Shown: one piece after another, positions 29,826 through 38,974 of the stretch
Numbering within the stretch: the stretch's first letter is position 1
Layout: each line of letters begins with the position of its first letter
NCBI RefSeq assembly: GCF_900103325.1
Contig: NZ_FMXM01000002.1
Span: 372,001 to 436,000 of the forward strand
Origin: Mesorhizobium qingshengii
Lineage (GTDB): Bacteria > Pseudomonadota > Alphaproteobacteria > Rhizobiales > Rhizobiaceae
Direction: 5' to 3'
Length of the DNA stretch: 64,000 bases
Made by a program: the position numbers and the translations under genes
Notes under the pieces: model-generated
The model's database searches: none
Told to the model about the DNA's origin: nothing
Seen by the model: only the letters and a program-made list of their open reading frames with translations

Positions 29826-31892
29826 TTGACCTGGGACCGGCTGCGCAGCGGTTTTATGGCGAGGCTTGCCGCCCTGACGCAGCCGACGCGCTCGGACTGG
29901 ATTTTCGCCCTTCGCACCGTTTCGGCCGGCTTGATGGCGCTTCTGGTCGCCTACGCCCTCAAGCTCGACCACCCGCAATGGGCAATGATGACGGTGTTCA
30001 TCGTCGCCCAACCCGTTGCCGGCATGGTGCTTGCGAAAGGCTTCTACCGGTTGCTCGGCACGCTTGCCGGCGGCGTCGCCGCGATCGGCATTACCACGGT
30101 CTTTGGCACCAACCCCTGGGTGCTGGTGACCGTGCTCGCCGTATGGATCGGCATTTGCACCTTCGTCTCGTCGCTGCTGCGCAATCCCGAAGCTTACGGT
30201 GCCGCCCTTGCCGGCTACACCGCGATGATCATCGGCTTGCCCTCCTTCGGACAGCCGCACCTCGTTGTCGATCTCACGGTCGCGCGTTGTGCCGAGATCG
30301 TGCTCGGTATCGTCTGCGCTGGCCTGACCAGCCGGCTGATCCTGCCAAGACTGGCCAGCGACGCCATCATCTCGCGGCTGAAGCGCTGCATTCTCGATCT
30401 CGCCACCTATGCCGGCGGCGCGTTCTCCGGTGGCGATGCGGCAACGCTCTCCGGCCTGCATCGAAAGCTGGTCGCCGACACCCAGACGCTCGGCGAGATG
30501 CGCGCCTATGCCAGGCTCGAAGCGCCGAGCTTCGCGCCGCGCGCCCATCCGGTCCGGCGCACCATCGGACAACTGCTCTCCGCCCTGTCGGCGGCTCGCA
30601 CGCTGCATTCCCACGCCGCTCCGAAGAACGCGGCCCTCATACCGGTGCGCTCAGAGTTGCAGGCCCTTGTCAGCGAACTGGCGGCCAGGCCGGGCGCGCT
30701 CGACGATACGGCGCCTTGGGTGGAACGGCTCGATGCGATCTCGGCCAGGGCACGGCAGATGCCTGATGCATCGGTCGACCAAGGTGATGACAGGGTTGGC
30801 ACCGTCACCCGCCTCATCATCGCCGCCGATTTCGCCGAGGCCCTCAAGCAGGTGCTGCGCGGCCTCGATGCCCTGCGCGCGCCTGTCGTGCGCCCGGCCC
30901 GGGGCAGCAGGCAGCCCGCGCTGGTGGTGCACCGCGATTACCCCGGCGCATCGCGCAACGCCATACGCGCCGCCCTCGCGACGCTGCTGGTCGCGGCTTT
31001 CTGGCTGACGACCAAATGGACGGAAGCCGCCGGCACCGTCATCCTCGTTGCCGTCGTGTCGAGCCTGTTTGCCGCGCGGCCGGACCCGGTCCAGGTGTCC
31101 TGGGGCTTCTTCAAGGGAACGCTGCTCGCTTTGCCCTTTGCCTTTCTCGTCGGCCAGATCGCGCTGCCCGCCCTGCCCGGCTTCGGCTGGTTCATGCTGT
31201 TTGTGGTGCCTATCCTGGTGCCAACGGCCCTGGCCATGGCCAATCCGCGCTATGTTGGCGTGGCGACGGCCTTCGCCATCAACTTCCTCGCCTTCCTCAG
31301 TCCGCATCAGGCGATGACCTATGATCCTGGCCCGTTCTTCGCCGGATCGGCGTCGATCCTGGTCGGCATCCTGCTGGCAATCGGTGTCTTCATCGTCGTG
31401 CTGCCCGCCAATCCGTGGCTGGCGGCCAACCGCATCGTGCGCGCCATGCGCGAGGATCTGGCGCGGCTTTGCCTGCATGAGCGCGTGGCGAGGCGTTCGG
31501 CCTTCGAGAGCCTCGCCTATGACCGCATCAACCAGCTGATGCCGCTAGTGCAGAACGCCGGCCGGAAAGGCGATGCGGTTCTGGGCGGCGGCGTCGCCGC
31601 CGTCACGGTCGGTCTCGAAATCCTGCGGCTGCGCGGCGCAAGCCAAGGCCATGCCATCCCGTCCGAGACCGCGCTTTCGATCGCCAACTTCCTGAAGGGG
31701 CTGGCGCGCGAGCTGCTCTTCCGCGCTCCGGGCGATCCGCAGACAGCGACCGTCGCCGTCGCTCGCCAATATGCGGCGTCCATCGCTCGGCGAAACGACA
31801 CCGGTGAATTGCTGCAGATCGCGGCATCGCTACGCATCATTGCCGCCGCGATGGACGATTTCCCGGACTTTTTCGCGAAGAATGAAGGTTAA
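29826..31892 (+). CDS. FUSC family membrane protein (aromatic-acid-exporter type)
   Basis: A 688-residue inner-membrane protein with two membrane blocks. The N-terminal block starts near TVSAGLMALLVAYALKLDHPQWAMMTVFIV and the second near AIRAALATLLVAAFWLTTKWTEAAG, each followed by a cytoplasmic part: the FUSC / AaeB-like arrangement. Such proteins export organic acids, but the substrate is unknown here. Start is TTG 29826, nine bases after GGAG; ATG 29856 is possible. It follows parE by 46 bp. Confidence 0.87.
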   Translation: MTWDRLRSGFMARLAALTQPTRSDWIFALRTVSAGLMALLVAYALKLDHPQWAMMTVFIVAQPVAGMVLAKGFYRLLGTLAGGVAAIGITTVFGTNPWVLVTVLAVWIGICTFVSSLLRNPEAYGAALAGYTAMIIGLPSFGQPHLVVDLTVARCAEIVLGIVCAGLTSRLILPRLASDAIISRLKRCILDLATYAGGAFSGGDAATLSGLHRKLVADTQTLGEMRAYARLEAPSFAPRAHPVRRTIGQLLSALSAARTLHSHAAPKNAALIPVRSELQALVSELAARPGALDDTAPWVERLDAISARARQMPDASVDQGDDRVGTVTRLIIAADFAEALKQVLRGLDALRAPVVRPARGSRQPALVVHRDYPGASRNAIRAALATLLVAAFWLTTKWTEAAGTVILVAVVSSLFAARPDPVQVSWGFFKGTLLALPFAFLVGQIALPALPGFGWFMLFVVPILVPTALAMANPRYVGVATAFAINFLAFLSPHQAMTYDPGPFFAGSASILVGILLAIGVFIVVLPANPWLAANRIVRAMREDLARLCLHERVARRSAFESLAYDRINQLMPLVQNAGRKGDAVLGGGVAAVTVGLEILRLRGASQGHAIPSETALSIANFLKGLARELLFRAPGDPQTATVAVARQYAASIARRNDTGELLQIAASLRIIAAAMDDFPDFFAKNEG

Positions 31893-33010
31893 GCCGCCGC
31901 GATCGCCAGCGCATGGCCGCGCGCATTCTCACGCAGCGCATCGAGATGGATCGACTTGACCAGGGCGGCGAGATCGCCTTCCGCCGACTGTCCGCCCACT
32001 TCCTTGAGCATCAGCCAGCTGACCTCCTGCACTCCAGCGACGCGCTTGCCGTTGGCGACCTCGCGCCAGATCTTCAGCGCACGCAGGATGACGGCATGCG
32101 TGGCGGTGGCGAGGCCGGCGCTGCGAAACAGCGCCTGCAAAGCCACGTCGTGCCCGCCGGCCAGCAACGCCCTCACCCTTTGTTCGGACTGCTGGCTGAG
32201 CGCGACCAGCGCCGAGCCGAAGAAATCGACCTTGCCGTGCGCGATGGTTCGGATGAGGAAGCTGGCGGTGAGATCGCCGCGCAGGCGCAGATGTTCGATC
32301 AGCGCCGAATGTTCTTCCTGACGCGTGCCCTCGATCAGCGTCACCGAGGCCTTGATGCAAGCGTCGCGCATGACGCGGTCGGCCCGGGCGGCCCCCATCA
32401 ACGCCATGACCAGCGGCGACGTCTTGAGCATTTCACCGAGCTTGACGAGCAGCATATGCCGGCAGTCGGCAGGCAGGCGGGCGTCTGATATCAGCGCCTC
32501 GCGCACCAAAGGCAGGTGCCCATGGCGTTCGGCCATGCGGCGGAAGCTGAGCGAGGCGATGTCGGCGCCGCTGTTGGCGAGCAAAACGGCACAGGCTTCC
32601 GCCTCGCCGATCTCGGCGATGGCAGCCGACAGCGCCATCGAGACGAGCGGCCGATCGGCGATCAATTTTTGCGTCACTTTCGGACTGCTGGCCACGCGGT
32701 TGATCAAATCGGCGTCGGTGAGCAGCGGCGAGCGTGCCAGGACCACGCCGGCGACTTCCGGCTGGTCGGACGCCAGCGCGCTGATGATCTGCAGCGGCGC
32801 GTGGTGGCTCATGGACAGCGCTTCGGCCATCGCCAGCCGCACCTTTGACGAGGCGTCGTCGAGCAGCAGCGTCAGCGCCGCCTCGGCGGCGCAGCGATCC
32901 TCGAAAGGCAGGTCGGAATTGACATAGGCTCGAGCCAGCGCGTTGGCCGCGGCGGCGCGCTCCGAGACCCTGGCCGTGCAAATCCATCTCAAAAAATGCG
33001 AAACGACCAT
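31889..33010 (-). CDS. DUF2336 domain-containing protein
   Basis: A 373-residue helical protein of the DUF2336 family, common in alphaproteobacteria and without a firm function. The HEAT-like pattern is visible in LLLDDASSKVRLAMAEALSMSHHAPLQIISALASDQPEVAGVVLARSPLL. No signal peptide or membrane helix is seen. Its 3' end overlaps the FUSC stop by 4 bp in convergent orientation. Confidence 0.88.
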   Translation of the reverse strand: MVVSHFLRWICTARVSERAAAANALARAYVNSDLPFEDRCAAEAALTLLLDDASSKVRLAMAEALSMSHHAPLQIISALASDQPEVAGVVLARSPLLTDADLINRVASSPKVTQKLIADRPLVSMALSAAIAEIGEAEACAVLLANSGADIASLSFRRMAERHGHLPLVREALISDARLPADCRHMLLVKLGEMLKTSPLVMALMGAARADRVMRDACIKASVTLIEGTRQEEHSALIEHLRLRGDLTASFLIRTIAHGKVDFFGSALVALSQQSEQRVRALLAGGHDVALQALFRSAGLATATHAVILRALKIWREVANGKRVAGVQEVSWLMLKEVGGQSAEGDLAALVKSIHLDALRENARGHALAIAAA

Positions 33011-33161
33011 GCCGCCTGCCTATGCCCCTCACCAGAATGCTTCTGGTCCCGTGGAGACGGTAGGCAGAAATGGTTTACGAACGGTTCACCATGTTCATTA
33101 ACTGGCTTGCGAGCGTGGTTTGCAGCGCCTATCAACCGTCAGGCAGCGGAGGAGAAGGAAA

Positions 33162-33614
33162 ATGGCCGGGCTTTATCTCCAGGAGTTCGTCGTCGGCCAC
33201 GTCTTCCAGCACACACTGCGCAAGACCGTCACCGAGAGCGACAACATGCTGTTTTCGGTGATGACGCTGAACCCGCAGCCGCTGCATATCGATTTCGACT
33301 TCGCCGCCAAAAGCGAATGGGGCAAACCGCTGGTCAACTCGCTGTTCACGCTCGGCCTGATGATCGGCATTTCGGTCAATGACATCACCGTTGGCACCAC
33401 GGTCGCCAATCTCGGCATGAAGGAAACGGTGTTTCCGCATCCGGTTTTTCATGGCGATACCATCCGCGTCGAAACGACGGTGATTTCGGTGCGCGAATCG
33501 AAATCGAAGCCCGATCGCGGCATCGTCGAATTCGAGCACCGCGCCTACAACCAGCATGGCGACCTTGTCGCCAAATGCACCAGGCAGGCCATGATGCTGA
33601 AGAAGGCGGCCTGA
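33162..33614 (+). CDS. MaoC family dehydratase (hot-dog fold)
   Basis: A 150-residue enoyl-CoA-hydratase-like protein. The MaoC pattern is visible in LNPQPLHIDFDFAAKSEWGKPLVNSLFTLGLMIG and ETVFPHPVFHGDTIRVET. The start is ATG 33162 behind GGAGGAGAAGGA; the frame is open from 33120. Its stop overlaps the start of the CitE-like lyase (TGATG), so a hydratase and a CoA-ester lyase are made together, suggesting successive steps on a branched or dicarboxylic acyl-CoA. Confidence 0.9.
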   Translation: MAGLYLQEFVVGHVFQHTLRKTVTESDNMLFSVMTLNPQPLHIDFDFAAKSEWGKPLVNSLFTLGLMIGISVNDITVGTTVANLGMKETVFPHPVFHGDTIRVETTVISVRESKSKPDRGIVEFEHRAYNQHGDLVAKCTRQAMMLKKAA

Positions 33615-34495
33615 TGCGTTCGCTGCTGTTCGTCCCCGGTGACTCGGAGAGGAAGCTGGAGAAGGGTTTTGGCGCCGGCGCCGACGTTGTCATCGTCGAC
33701 CTCGAGGATTCCGTGGCGCCCCAAAACAAGGCGCTGGCGCGCGAGATCGCGGCACGTTTCATCACCAGCCACAGGACGCAAACGGGCTCCGCGATCTATG
33801 TCAGGGTCAACGACCTCTCGACCGGGCAGACCGATGACGATCTGGCGGCGCTCGTTCCAACCAGGCCCGACGGCATCATGCTGCCGAAGTCGAACAGCGG
33901 CCAGGATGTGCAGCATCTCTCGGCAAAGCTCCGGGTTCGCGAGGCCGAAAACGGCTTGGCCGACGGCGCGATCACGATCCTGCCGATCATCACCGAAACA
34001 CCGGCGGGCGTGCTGGCGGCGGCGACCTATGCCGGGGCAAGCGCGCGACTTGCCGGCCTCACCTGGGGGGCGGAAGACCTGTCGGCGGCGCTCGGCGCAC
34101 GCGCGGCGCGCGACGAGCGCGGCCGCTACACCGATGTGTTCCGCCATGCGCGCCTGACGACCATCCTTGCGGCCGCCGCAGCGGAAGTCGCGGCGATCGA
34201 CACCGTCTTTCCGAATTTTCGCGACATGGCCGCCTTCGAAGCGGAGTGTGCCGAGGCGGAGCGGGATGGCTTCACCGGCAAGATGGCGATCCACCCCGAT
34301 CAGGTGCCCGTCATCAACGCCGCTTTCACGCCTTCGGCGGAGGCTGTGAAACACTCCATGGCAATCGTCGACGCATTCGCGGCGGCGGGAAACCCCGGCG
34401 TCCTCGGCATCGACGGCAAGATGGTCGACCGCCCGCATCTGCGCCTGGCCGAACGGCTTCTGGCTCGGGCCAGGGCAGCGGGGATTTCCGCTTAG
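33614..34495 (+). CDS. CoA-ester lyase (CitE / HpcH-HpaI aldolase family)
   Basis: A 293-residue lyase beginning RSLLFVPGDSERKLEKGFGAGADVVIVDLEDSVAPQNK, the CitE signature, with PIITETPAGVLAAATY, LTWGAEDLSAALGA and KMAIHPDQVPVINAAF. Family members cleave malyl-, citramalyl- or methylmalyl-CoA or act as thioesterases; the substrate cannot be fixed here. The start overlaps the MaoC gene stop by one base, so the pair is a tight operon. Confidence 0.9.
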   Translation: MRSLLFVPGDSERKLEKGFGAGADVVIVDLEDSVAPQNKALAREIAARFITSHRTQTGSAIYVRVNDLSTGQTDDDLAALVPTRPDGIMLPKSNSGQDVQHLSAKLRVREAENGLADGAITILPIITETPAGVLAAATYAGASARLAGLTWGAEDLSAALGARAARDERGRYTDVFRHARLTTILAAAAAEVAAIDTVFPNFRDMAAFEAECAEAERDGFTGKMAIHPDQVPVINAAFTPSAEAVKHSMAIVDAFAAAGNPGVLGIDGKMVDRPHLRLAERLLARARAAGISA

Positions 34496-34497
34496 TC

Positions 34498-36399
34498 TCA
34501 GTCCCGCGCCAGCACGATGATCCGGTCTTCCGGCAGATAGGCCAGCGCTTCCGACTTCAGCGGGTTGACGGTCACCCCGCCCAGCGCTCGCTGGTCGGCG
34601 TCTGCGGCGCGGATGCGTCGGTGACCTATAGCGATTTCGCCGCGCAACCGCGCGGATTCCGCGATCGTCCAGAAGGTCAAAGGCCGGTCGATGGCGACAT
34701 AGTCGGCGACCGGACGCATGTAGATTTCAGAACCCTTCTCGTCGAGCAGGTCATCGAAGATCGCGGCGAGGTGCTGGTTCTCGGACGCCTGCGCCAGCAT
34801 CAGGCTGACCAGCCTGTTGCTGACGACGAAGTCATCGGCCTTGGTCACCGCCGCAAGCTCCCGGTTGCGCACATCGATCATCTCGCTGACGATGCTGATG
34901 TGCAGGCCGGTATCATCCGCGATCTTGCGCAGATGCAGCAGCGTCACCAGGGTGCGCGTATCGGCCGGCTGTGCTGCCATGGTTTCGCTGTAGCCGAGGA
35001 CGAGCACGTGGTCGTAGGAAGGCACATCCAGGCCTGCCAGCGCGGTGCTGCTCGACGTGTCGGTGACACGGCAATTGACCGTCAGATTGTCGCCGGCGAC
35101 CGGCAGTTCGGCAACTTCCTGCTGGAGGCCGGGCGTATCGGCGGCGATGGTCAGGATCGAACCAGGCGCGACGTAGCGCGACAATTCGTAGGTGATGATC
35201 GGACCGCGCCTGTTCCAGCCAAGGACCAGCATGCGCTCAGGCTTTGCCTCGACGGGCTGCGGGCCGCGGATCGCCGCCGCGTCGATCTTGATCCCAGCGC
35301 TTCCCAGCTTTATCGCGGCATCGTCCTCGGCGATGATAATGGCGCGCATGTCCTTGGCGATCACGAGGTTCGACGAAGGGTTGAGACTGACGCGCCCCTT
35401 GGCGTCGCAAAGCCCGATCAGCGTGCAGTGCTCAAACGCCATCACCGCCTCGCCGAAGATCTTGCCGGCGAGGTCCGGCTGCTCGATCGTGTAGATTTCG
35501 CAGCCGTCGAAATCGAGCAGCTCCGAATAGACGCCGCTCAGACCCGATTGCCGGCTCGAATGCACGACGATGCGCGAGATCAGCTGGTCGGCCAGCACGA
35601 GCTGCACCTCGGCTCCGCCGACGACGCGGGCGACCTCGGCGTTCTTGCCATCGCGAATCTCGGCCGCGATGTTGTAGGGGTCGGCGCGCCGGTTCGGGTC
35701 ATTGACCAGCGCCAGCACCGTCTTGATGACCTGCGAATCCGGATCGTCGCCGTCGGGCGACAGCACGATGACCGAGCGCGAAGTCTGCGGATTGACGATG
35801 GCCAGGTCGTAGAGATCGGTCGGGTCGCCGCTGCGGCAGATGATGCGCGTGTTGCCCAGTTTGCCGACCTTGGCCGCGATCTCGTCCTCCATCTCGACCT
35901 TGTCCATATTGGCCATGACGACGATGCGCGGATGGCGGCGGCTGGCATTGGCAATGACGAGTTCGGAGATGACGTCGAAGATCGACGGCGACCAGTTGAG
36001 GATGATAGTGTGATCGGTCTCCAGCACCCGCGAACGGCCCTTGCGCAATTCATCGAGCTTGCTGTCGACACCGGCGCTGAGCACGCCGATGAGAGCCGAG
36101 ACGACGAAGATGCCGGCCAGCGTGACCAACAACATGACGAGACGGAAGGCCCAGCCAGTGTCACCGCCCATCGTGCCGGAATCGAGCGTGCGCATCAGCG
36201 ATTCCCAGAACGCTTCGAAAAAGTTCAGCGGCTCGCCGCCTTCCGGCGTGATGCGGGTCACCGCAAGGAAACCCGCGGCGGCGATGATGATCAGCAGGGA
36301 AATGACGGCGAGCCAGCCGATCAGCGCGATCGGGCCGGCGGCCATGCTCTTGTCAAAGCCGTAGCGCAGCCGGGTTCCCAGCGAGTCTCGTTTCTTCAT
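34498..36399 (-). CDS. CASTOR/POLLUX-related ion channel with RCK/TrkA-like domains
   Basis: A 633-residue membrane protein. Two N-terminal helices (about 26-51 and 83-110) flank a pore-like stretch (FFEAFWESLMRTLDSGTMGGDTGWAFR). Two large cytoplasmic nucleotide-binding modules follow (TIILNWSPSIFDVISELVIAN; MLVLGWNRRGPIITYELSRY), as in the plant CASTOR and POLLUX channels and their bacterial relatives. It probably conducts K+ or Ca2+ under ligand control. Start MKKRDS (36399) is preferred to 36426. It ends 3 bp from the convergent CitE-like gene. Confidence 0.87.
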   Translation of the reverse strand: MKKRDSLGTRLRYGFDKSMAAGPIALIGWLAVISLLIIIAAAGFLAVTRITPEGGEPLNFFEAFWESLMRTLDSGTMGGDTGWAFRLVMLLVTLAGIFVVSALIGVLSAGVDSKLDELRKGRSRVLETDHTIILNWSPSIFDVISELVIANASRRHPRIVVMANMDKVEMEDEIAAKVGKLGNTRIICRSGDPTDLYDLAIVNPQTSRSVIVLSPDGDDPDSQVIKTVLALVNDPNRRADPYNIAAEIRDGKNAEVARVVGGAEVQLVLADQLISRIVVHSSRQSGLSGVYSELLDFDGCEIYTIEQPDLAGKIFGEAVMAFEHCTLIGLCDAKGRVSLNPSSNLVIAKDMRAIIIAEDDAAIKLGSAGIKIDAAAIRGPQPVEAKPERMLVLGWNRRGPIITYELSRYVAPGSILTIAADTPGLQQEVAELPVAGDNLTVNCRVTDTSSSTALAGLDVPSYDHVLVLGYSETMAAQPADTRTLVTLLHLRKIADDTGLHISIVSEMIDVRNRELAAVTKADDFVVSNRLVSLMLAQASENQHLAAIFDDLLDEKGSEIYMRPVADYVAIDRPLTFWTIAESARLRGEIAIGHRRIRAADADQRALGGVTVNPLKSEALAYLPEDRIIVLARD

Positions 36400-36585
36400 G
36401 TCGCCGGCGCCCCGCACTATCCCCAAGGTCGATGCGCCTACCCCAACGCACCGCCGAAGCCGCTCTCTTAGCGTGTGTTTTAATAAAGGGGAATCGCTTT
36501 CGCTTTTTCATGGCCGATCGCTCTGGACCGCTCATCGGCCTTCCAAACCGAAGCATTGGGATTGCGGTCGGGCCGAGTCTGAGGG

Positions 36586-37194
36586 TTAGTCCGTGCCCCA
36601 GCGCGGCCGGCGCATCGAAAATACCTCGTCGACGCTGGCATAGTCCATGTAGCCGAGACGAGCGACGTTGCCGGCCTTGGTGATGTCGAACAGGCCGTCT
36701 TTCAGGAAGGCATCGTCGATGTGCACGCCGACCACTTCGCCGGCGACAACGACTGCGCTCGTCGGCGTTCCATCGAGCCCCCTTGGCCGAAAGACTTCCG
36801 TCACCCGGCATTCGAGCGTTGCCGGTGCTGCCGCCACGCGTGGCGGCGCGACGAGGCGCGACGGCGCCATGGCAAGGTCGGCATAAACGAACTCATTGAC
36901 GCCGCGCGGTGCGCTGACCGAGGTGCGGTTCATCTTCTCCGCGAGATCGCGACTGACGAGATTGGCGACGAACTCGCCTGTTTCCTGGGCGAAGGTAGCG
37001 CTGTCCTTCTCGCCTTCGGAGGAGAACCAGACGATGAAAGGCCGCGTCGAAACGGCGTTGAAGAAGGAGTATGGCGCGAGATTGATTTCGCCAGCCGCGT
37101 TCAGCGTCGAAATCCAGCCGATCGGACGCGGCGCCACGATCGCCTTCGACGGATCGTGCGGCAGCCCGTGGCCCTTTGACGGCTCGTAGAACAT
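36586..37194 (-). CDS. Flavin reductase family protein (FMN-binding split barrel)
   Basis: A 202-residue flavoprotein of the flavin-reductase-like group. The FMN-binding pattern is in AIVAPRPIGWISTLNAAGEINLAPYSFFNAVSTRPFIVWFSS and KDSATFAQETGEFVANLV. It follows the nitroreductase gene directly (TGA then ATG), so the two are co-transcribed and may share flavin. Substrate unknown. Confidence 0.88.
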   Translation of the reverse strand: MFYEPSKGHGLPHDPSKAIVAPRPIGWISTLNAAGEINLAPYSFFNAVSTRPFIVWFSSEGEKDSATFAQETGEFVANLVSRDLAEKMNRTSVSAPRGVNEFVYADLAMAPSRLVAPPRVAAAPATLECRVTEVFRPRGLDGTPTSAVVVAGEVVGVHIDDAFLKDGLFDITKAGNVARLGYMDYASVDEVFSMRRPRWGTD

Positions 37195-37779
37195 TCAGCC
37201 CACCCACGGCCCCGAATAGTCGCCGTAAAGCTTGGCCGGGTCGGGCCGTGGCCGCTCCGGTGCCGGGCCAGCATAGGAGCCGATATGGACAAAGCCAATG
37301 ACGCGCTCCTGCGGCGCCAGCCCCAGCAGCGCCCTGCCCTCCGGCACATCGGAATACCAGTTGCTGATCATGTTGGTGCCATAACCCAGCGCGTTGGCTG
37401 ATATCATCAGGTTCATCGCGGCCATGCCGCCAGACAGGAACATCTCCCATTGCGGGATTTTTGGATTCTCCCTCGGGATCGACACGACGCCGATCACCAG
37501 CGGCGCGCGTGAGAACCGCGCCAATTCCTGGTTGCGGCGGCCCTCCGGCAAAGGTCCTTCCCGCTGTTCAGCAAGGGCAGCCAGTTGTCTGCCGATCTCG
37601 ACGCGCGCGTCGCCGCGGTAGAGGATGAAACGCCAGGGTTCGAGCCGGCCGTGGTCGGGCACACGTGAGGCGGCGGCGATCATCGTCGCGATGTCCGCGT
37701 CATTCGGCGCCGGCTCCTTGAGCTCCGGGATCGGCGCTGAATTTCGGGTCAGCAGGAAGTCGATGATCGGCGACGCCAT
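37195..37779 (-). CDS. Nitroreductase family protein
   Basis: A 194-residue FMN-dependent oxidoreductase. Family features are ASPIIDFLLTRNSAP, AASRVPDHGRLEPWRFILYRGDAR and MISANALGYGTNMISNWYSD. The frame is open to 38016, but family proteins start at MASPII (37779). First gene of a two-gene unit with the flavin reductase. Confidence 0.9.
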   Translation of the reverse strand: MASPIIDFLLTRNSAPIPELKEPAPNDADIATMIAAASRVPDHGRLEPWRFILYRGDARVEIGRQLAALAEQREGPLPEGRRNQELARFSRAPLVIGVVSIPRENPKIPQWEMFLSGGMAAMNLMISANALGYGTNMISNWYSDVPEGRALLGLAPQERVIGFVHIGSYAGPAPERPRPDPAKLYGDYSGPWVG

Positions 37780-37934
37780 GGGCGCAAGTCTCCTAGAACT
37801 CTTGTTTGAGCTGAAGCGCGCCATCGGGAACAGGGCGGCTCGGGCATTGGCGCGGGCGGCGCCGGACGGAAGAGTCCTGTCGATCGGACTCTTAAGCCTT
37901 GAAATTGCCACCGCCATGGGCTTCAACGCAAGGC

Positions 37935-38897
37935 ATGTTCGAGGGGACACTGCGTCTTTTCCTGGTCTGGCTCTGTGCCGCGCTGTTCGTCGCGCCGGTT
38001 TCGATGGCTGTTGCACAGCAAAAGGACGGCGTCAGTGACCTGAAGCTGCCCGGCATTTCGAGCTATGCGACGCCGAAAAGCGAAACATCGCTCGCGCCCG
38101 GTGGTGGCGGCGCCATCACGCTGTCCGCCCAGCTGACCGACAAGGGTTCCGACATCACCCGTGGTATCGTCTGGCGCGTCTTCAAGCCCGAAGCCGTGAA
38201 CGGCAAATTGCCGATGGTCGCTTCCGCGCATGGCGGCACCGCCGTCTTCCAGCTCGAACCCGGCAGCTATCTGGTTCATGCATCCTATGGCCGGGCCGGT
38301 GCCACCAAGCGCATCACCGTCGGCAAGGACACCAAGCGCGAAAACCTGGTGCTCGACGCCGGCGGGCTGAAACTTGACGCCGTGCTGTCCGGCGGGGTGC
38401 GAATCCCGCCCAAGAATCTGCGCTTTTCGATCTACGAAGGGCACGCCGAACCCAATGGCGACCGCGCGCTGATCATCCCCGACGTCGAACCCAACACTGT
38501 CGTTCGGCTCAACGCCGGCATCTACCACGTCGTCTCGACCTATGGCGCGGTCAACGCGGTCATCCGCTCCGACATCCGCGTCGAAGCAGGCAAGCTGACG
38601 GAAGCCACCGTCGAGCATCACGCCGCCGAGATCACGATGAAGCTGGTCCGCGAAACAGGTGGCGAGGCAATCGCCGACACGTCCTGGTCGCTGCTCAACG
38701 AATCCGGCGATCCGATCAAGGAAACCGTCGGCGCCTTCGCCTCTATGGTGCTGGCCGAGGGCGACTACACCATCATCGCCAAGAACCGCGACCGCATCTA
38801 TCAGAAGGATTTTACGGTCGTGGCCGGACAGAACCAGGAAATCGAGGTTCTGGCCACCGAGGCAGCGGCGATGGACCCCGAGGAAGGTGCGGATTAG
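37935..38897 (+). CDS. Secreted protein of unknown function
   Basis: About 320 residues with an N-terminal signal peptide (FLVWLCAALFVAPVSMAVAQ) and a periplasmic part rich in beta-sandwich-like repeats: GGTAVFQLEPGSYLVHASYGRAGATKRITVGKD, RLNAGIYHVVSTYGAVNAVIRSDIRVEAGKLTEATV and AEGDYTIIAKNRDRIYQKDFTVVAGQNQEIEV look like three copies of a carboxypeptidase-regulatory-like fold. ATG 37935 gives a clean signal peptide; the upstream ATG 37899 does not. Function unknown. Confidence 0.8.
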   Translation: MFEGTLRLFLVWLCAALFVAPVSMAVAQQKDGVSDLKLPGISSYATPKSETSLAPGGGGAITLSAQLTDKGSDITRGIVWRVFKPEAVNGKLPMVASAHGGTAVFQLEPGSYLVHASYGRAGATKRITVGKDTKRENLVLDAGGLKLDAVLSGGVRIPPKNLRFSIYEGHAEPNGDRALIIPDVEPNTVVRLNAGIYHVVSTYGAVNAVIRSDIRVEAGKLTEATVEHHAAEITMKLVRETGGEAIADTSWSLLNESGDPIKETVGAFASMVLAEGDYTIIAKNRDRIYQKDFTVVAGQNQEIEVLATEAAAMDPEEGAD

Positions 38898-38974
38898 CCT
38901 TCTGCCGGACGCTTCCAAGCGGCAAATACCCGTTTCTTTGACCTTGTGGTCAGCACCATACGTGGATGCTGATT

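Noticed and set aside
34246..36471. 741-residue plus-strand frame
   Set aside because: Antisense to the channel gene; Asp/Arg/His-rich shadow sequence.
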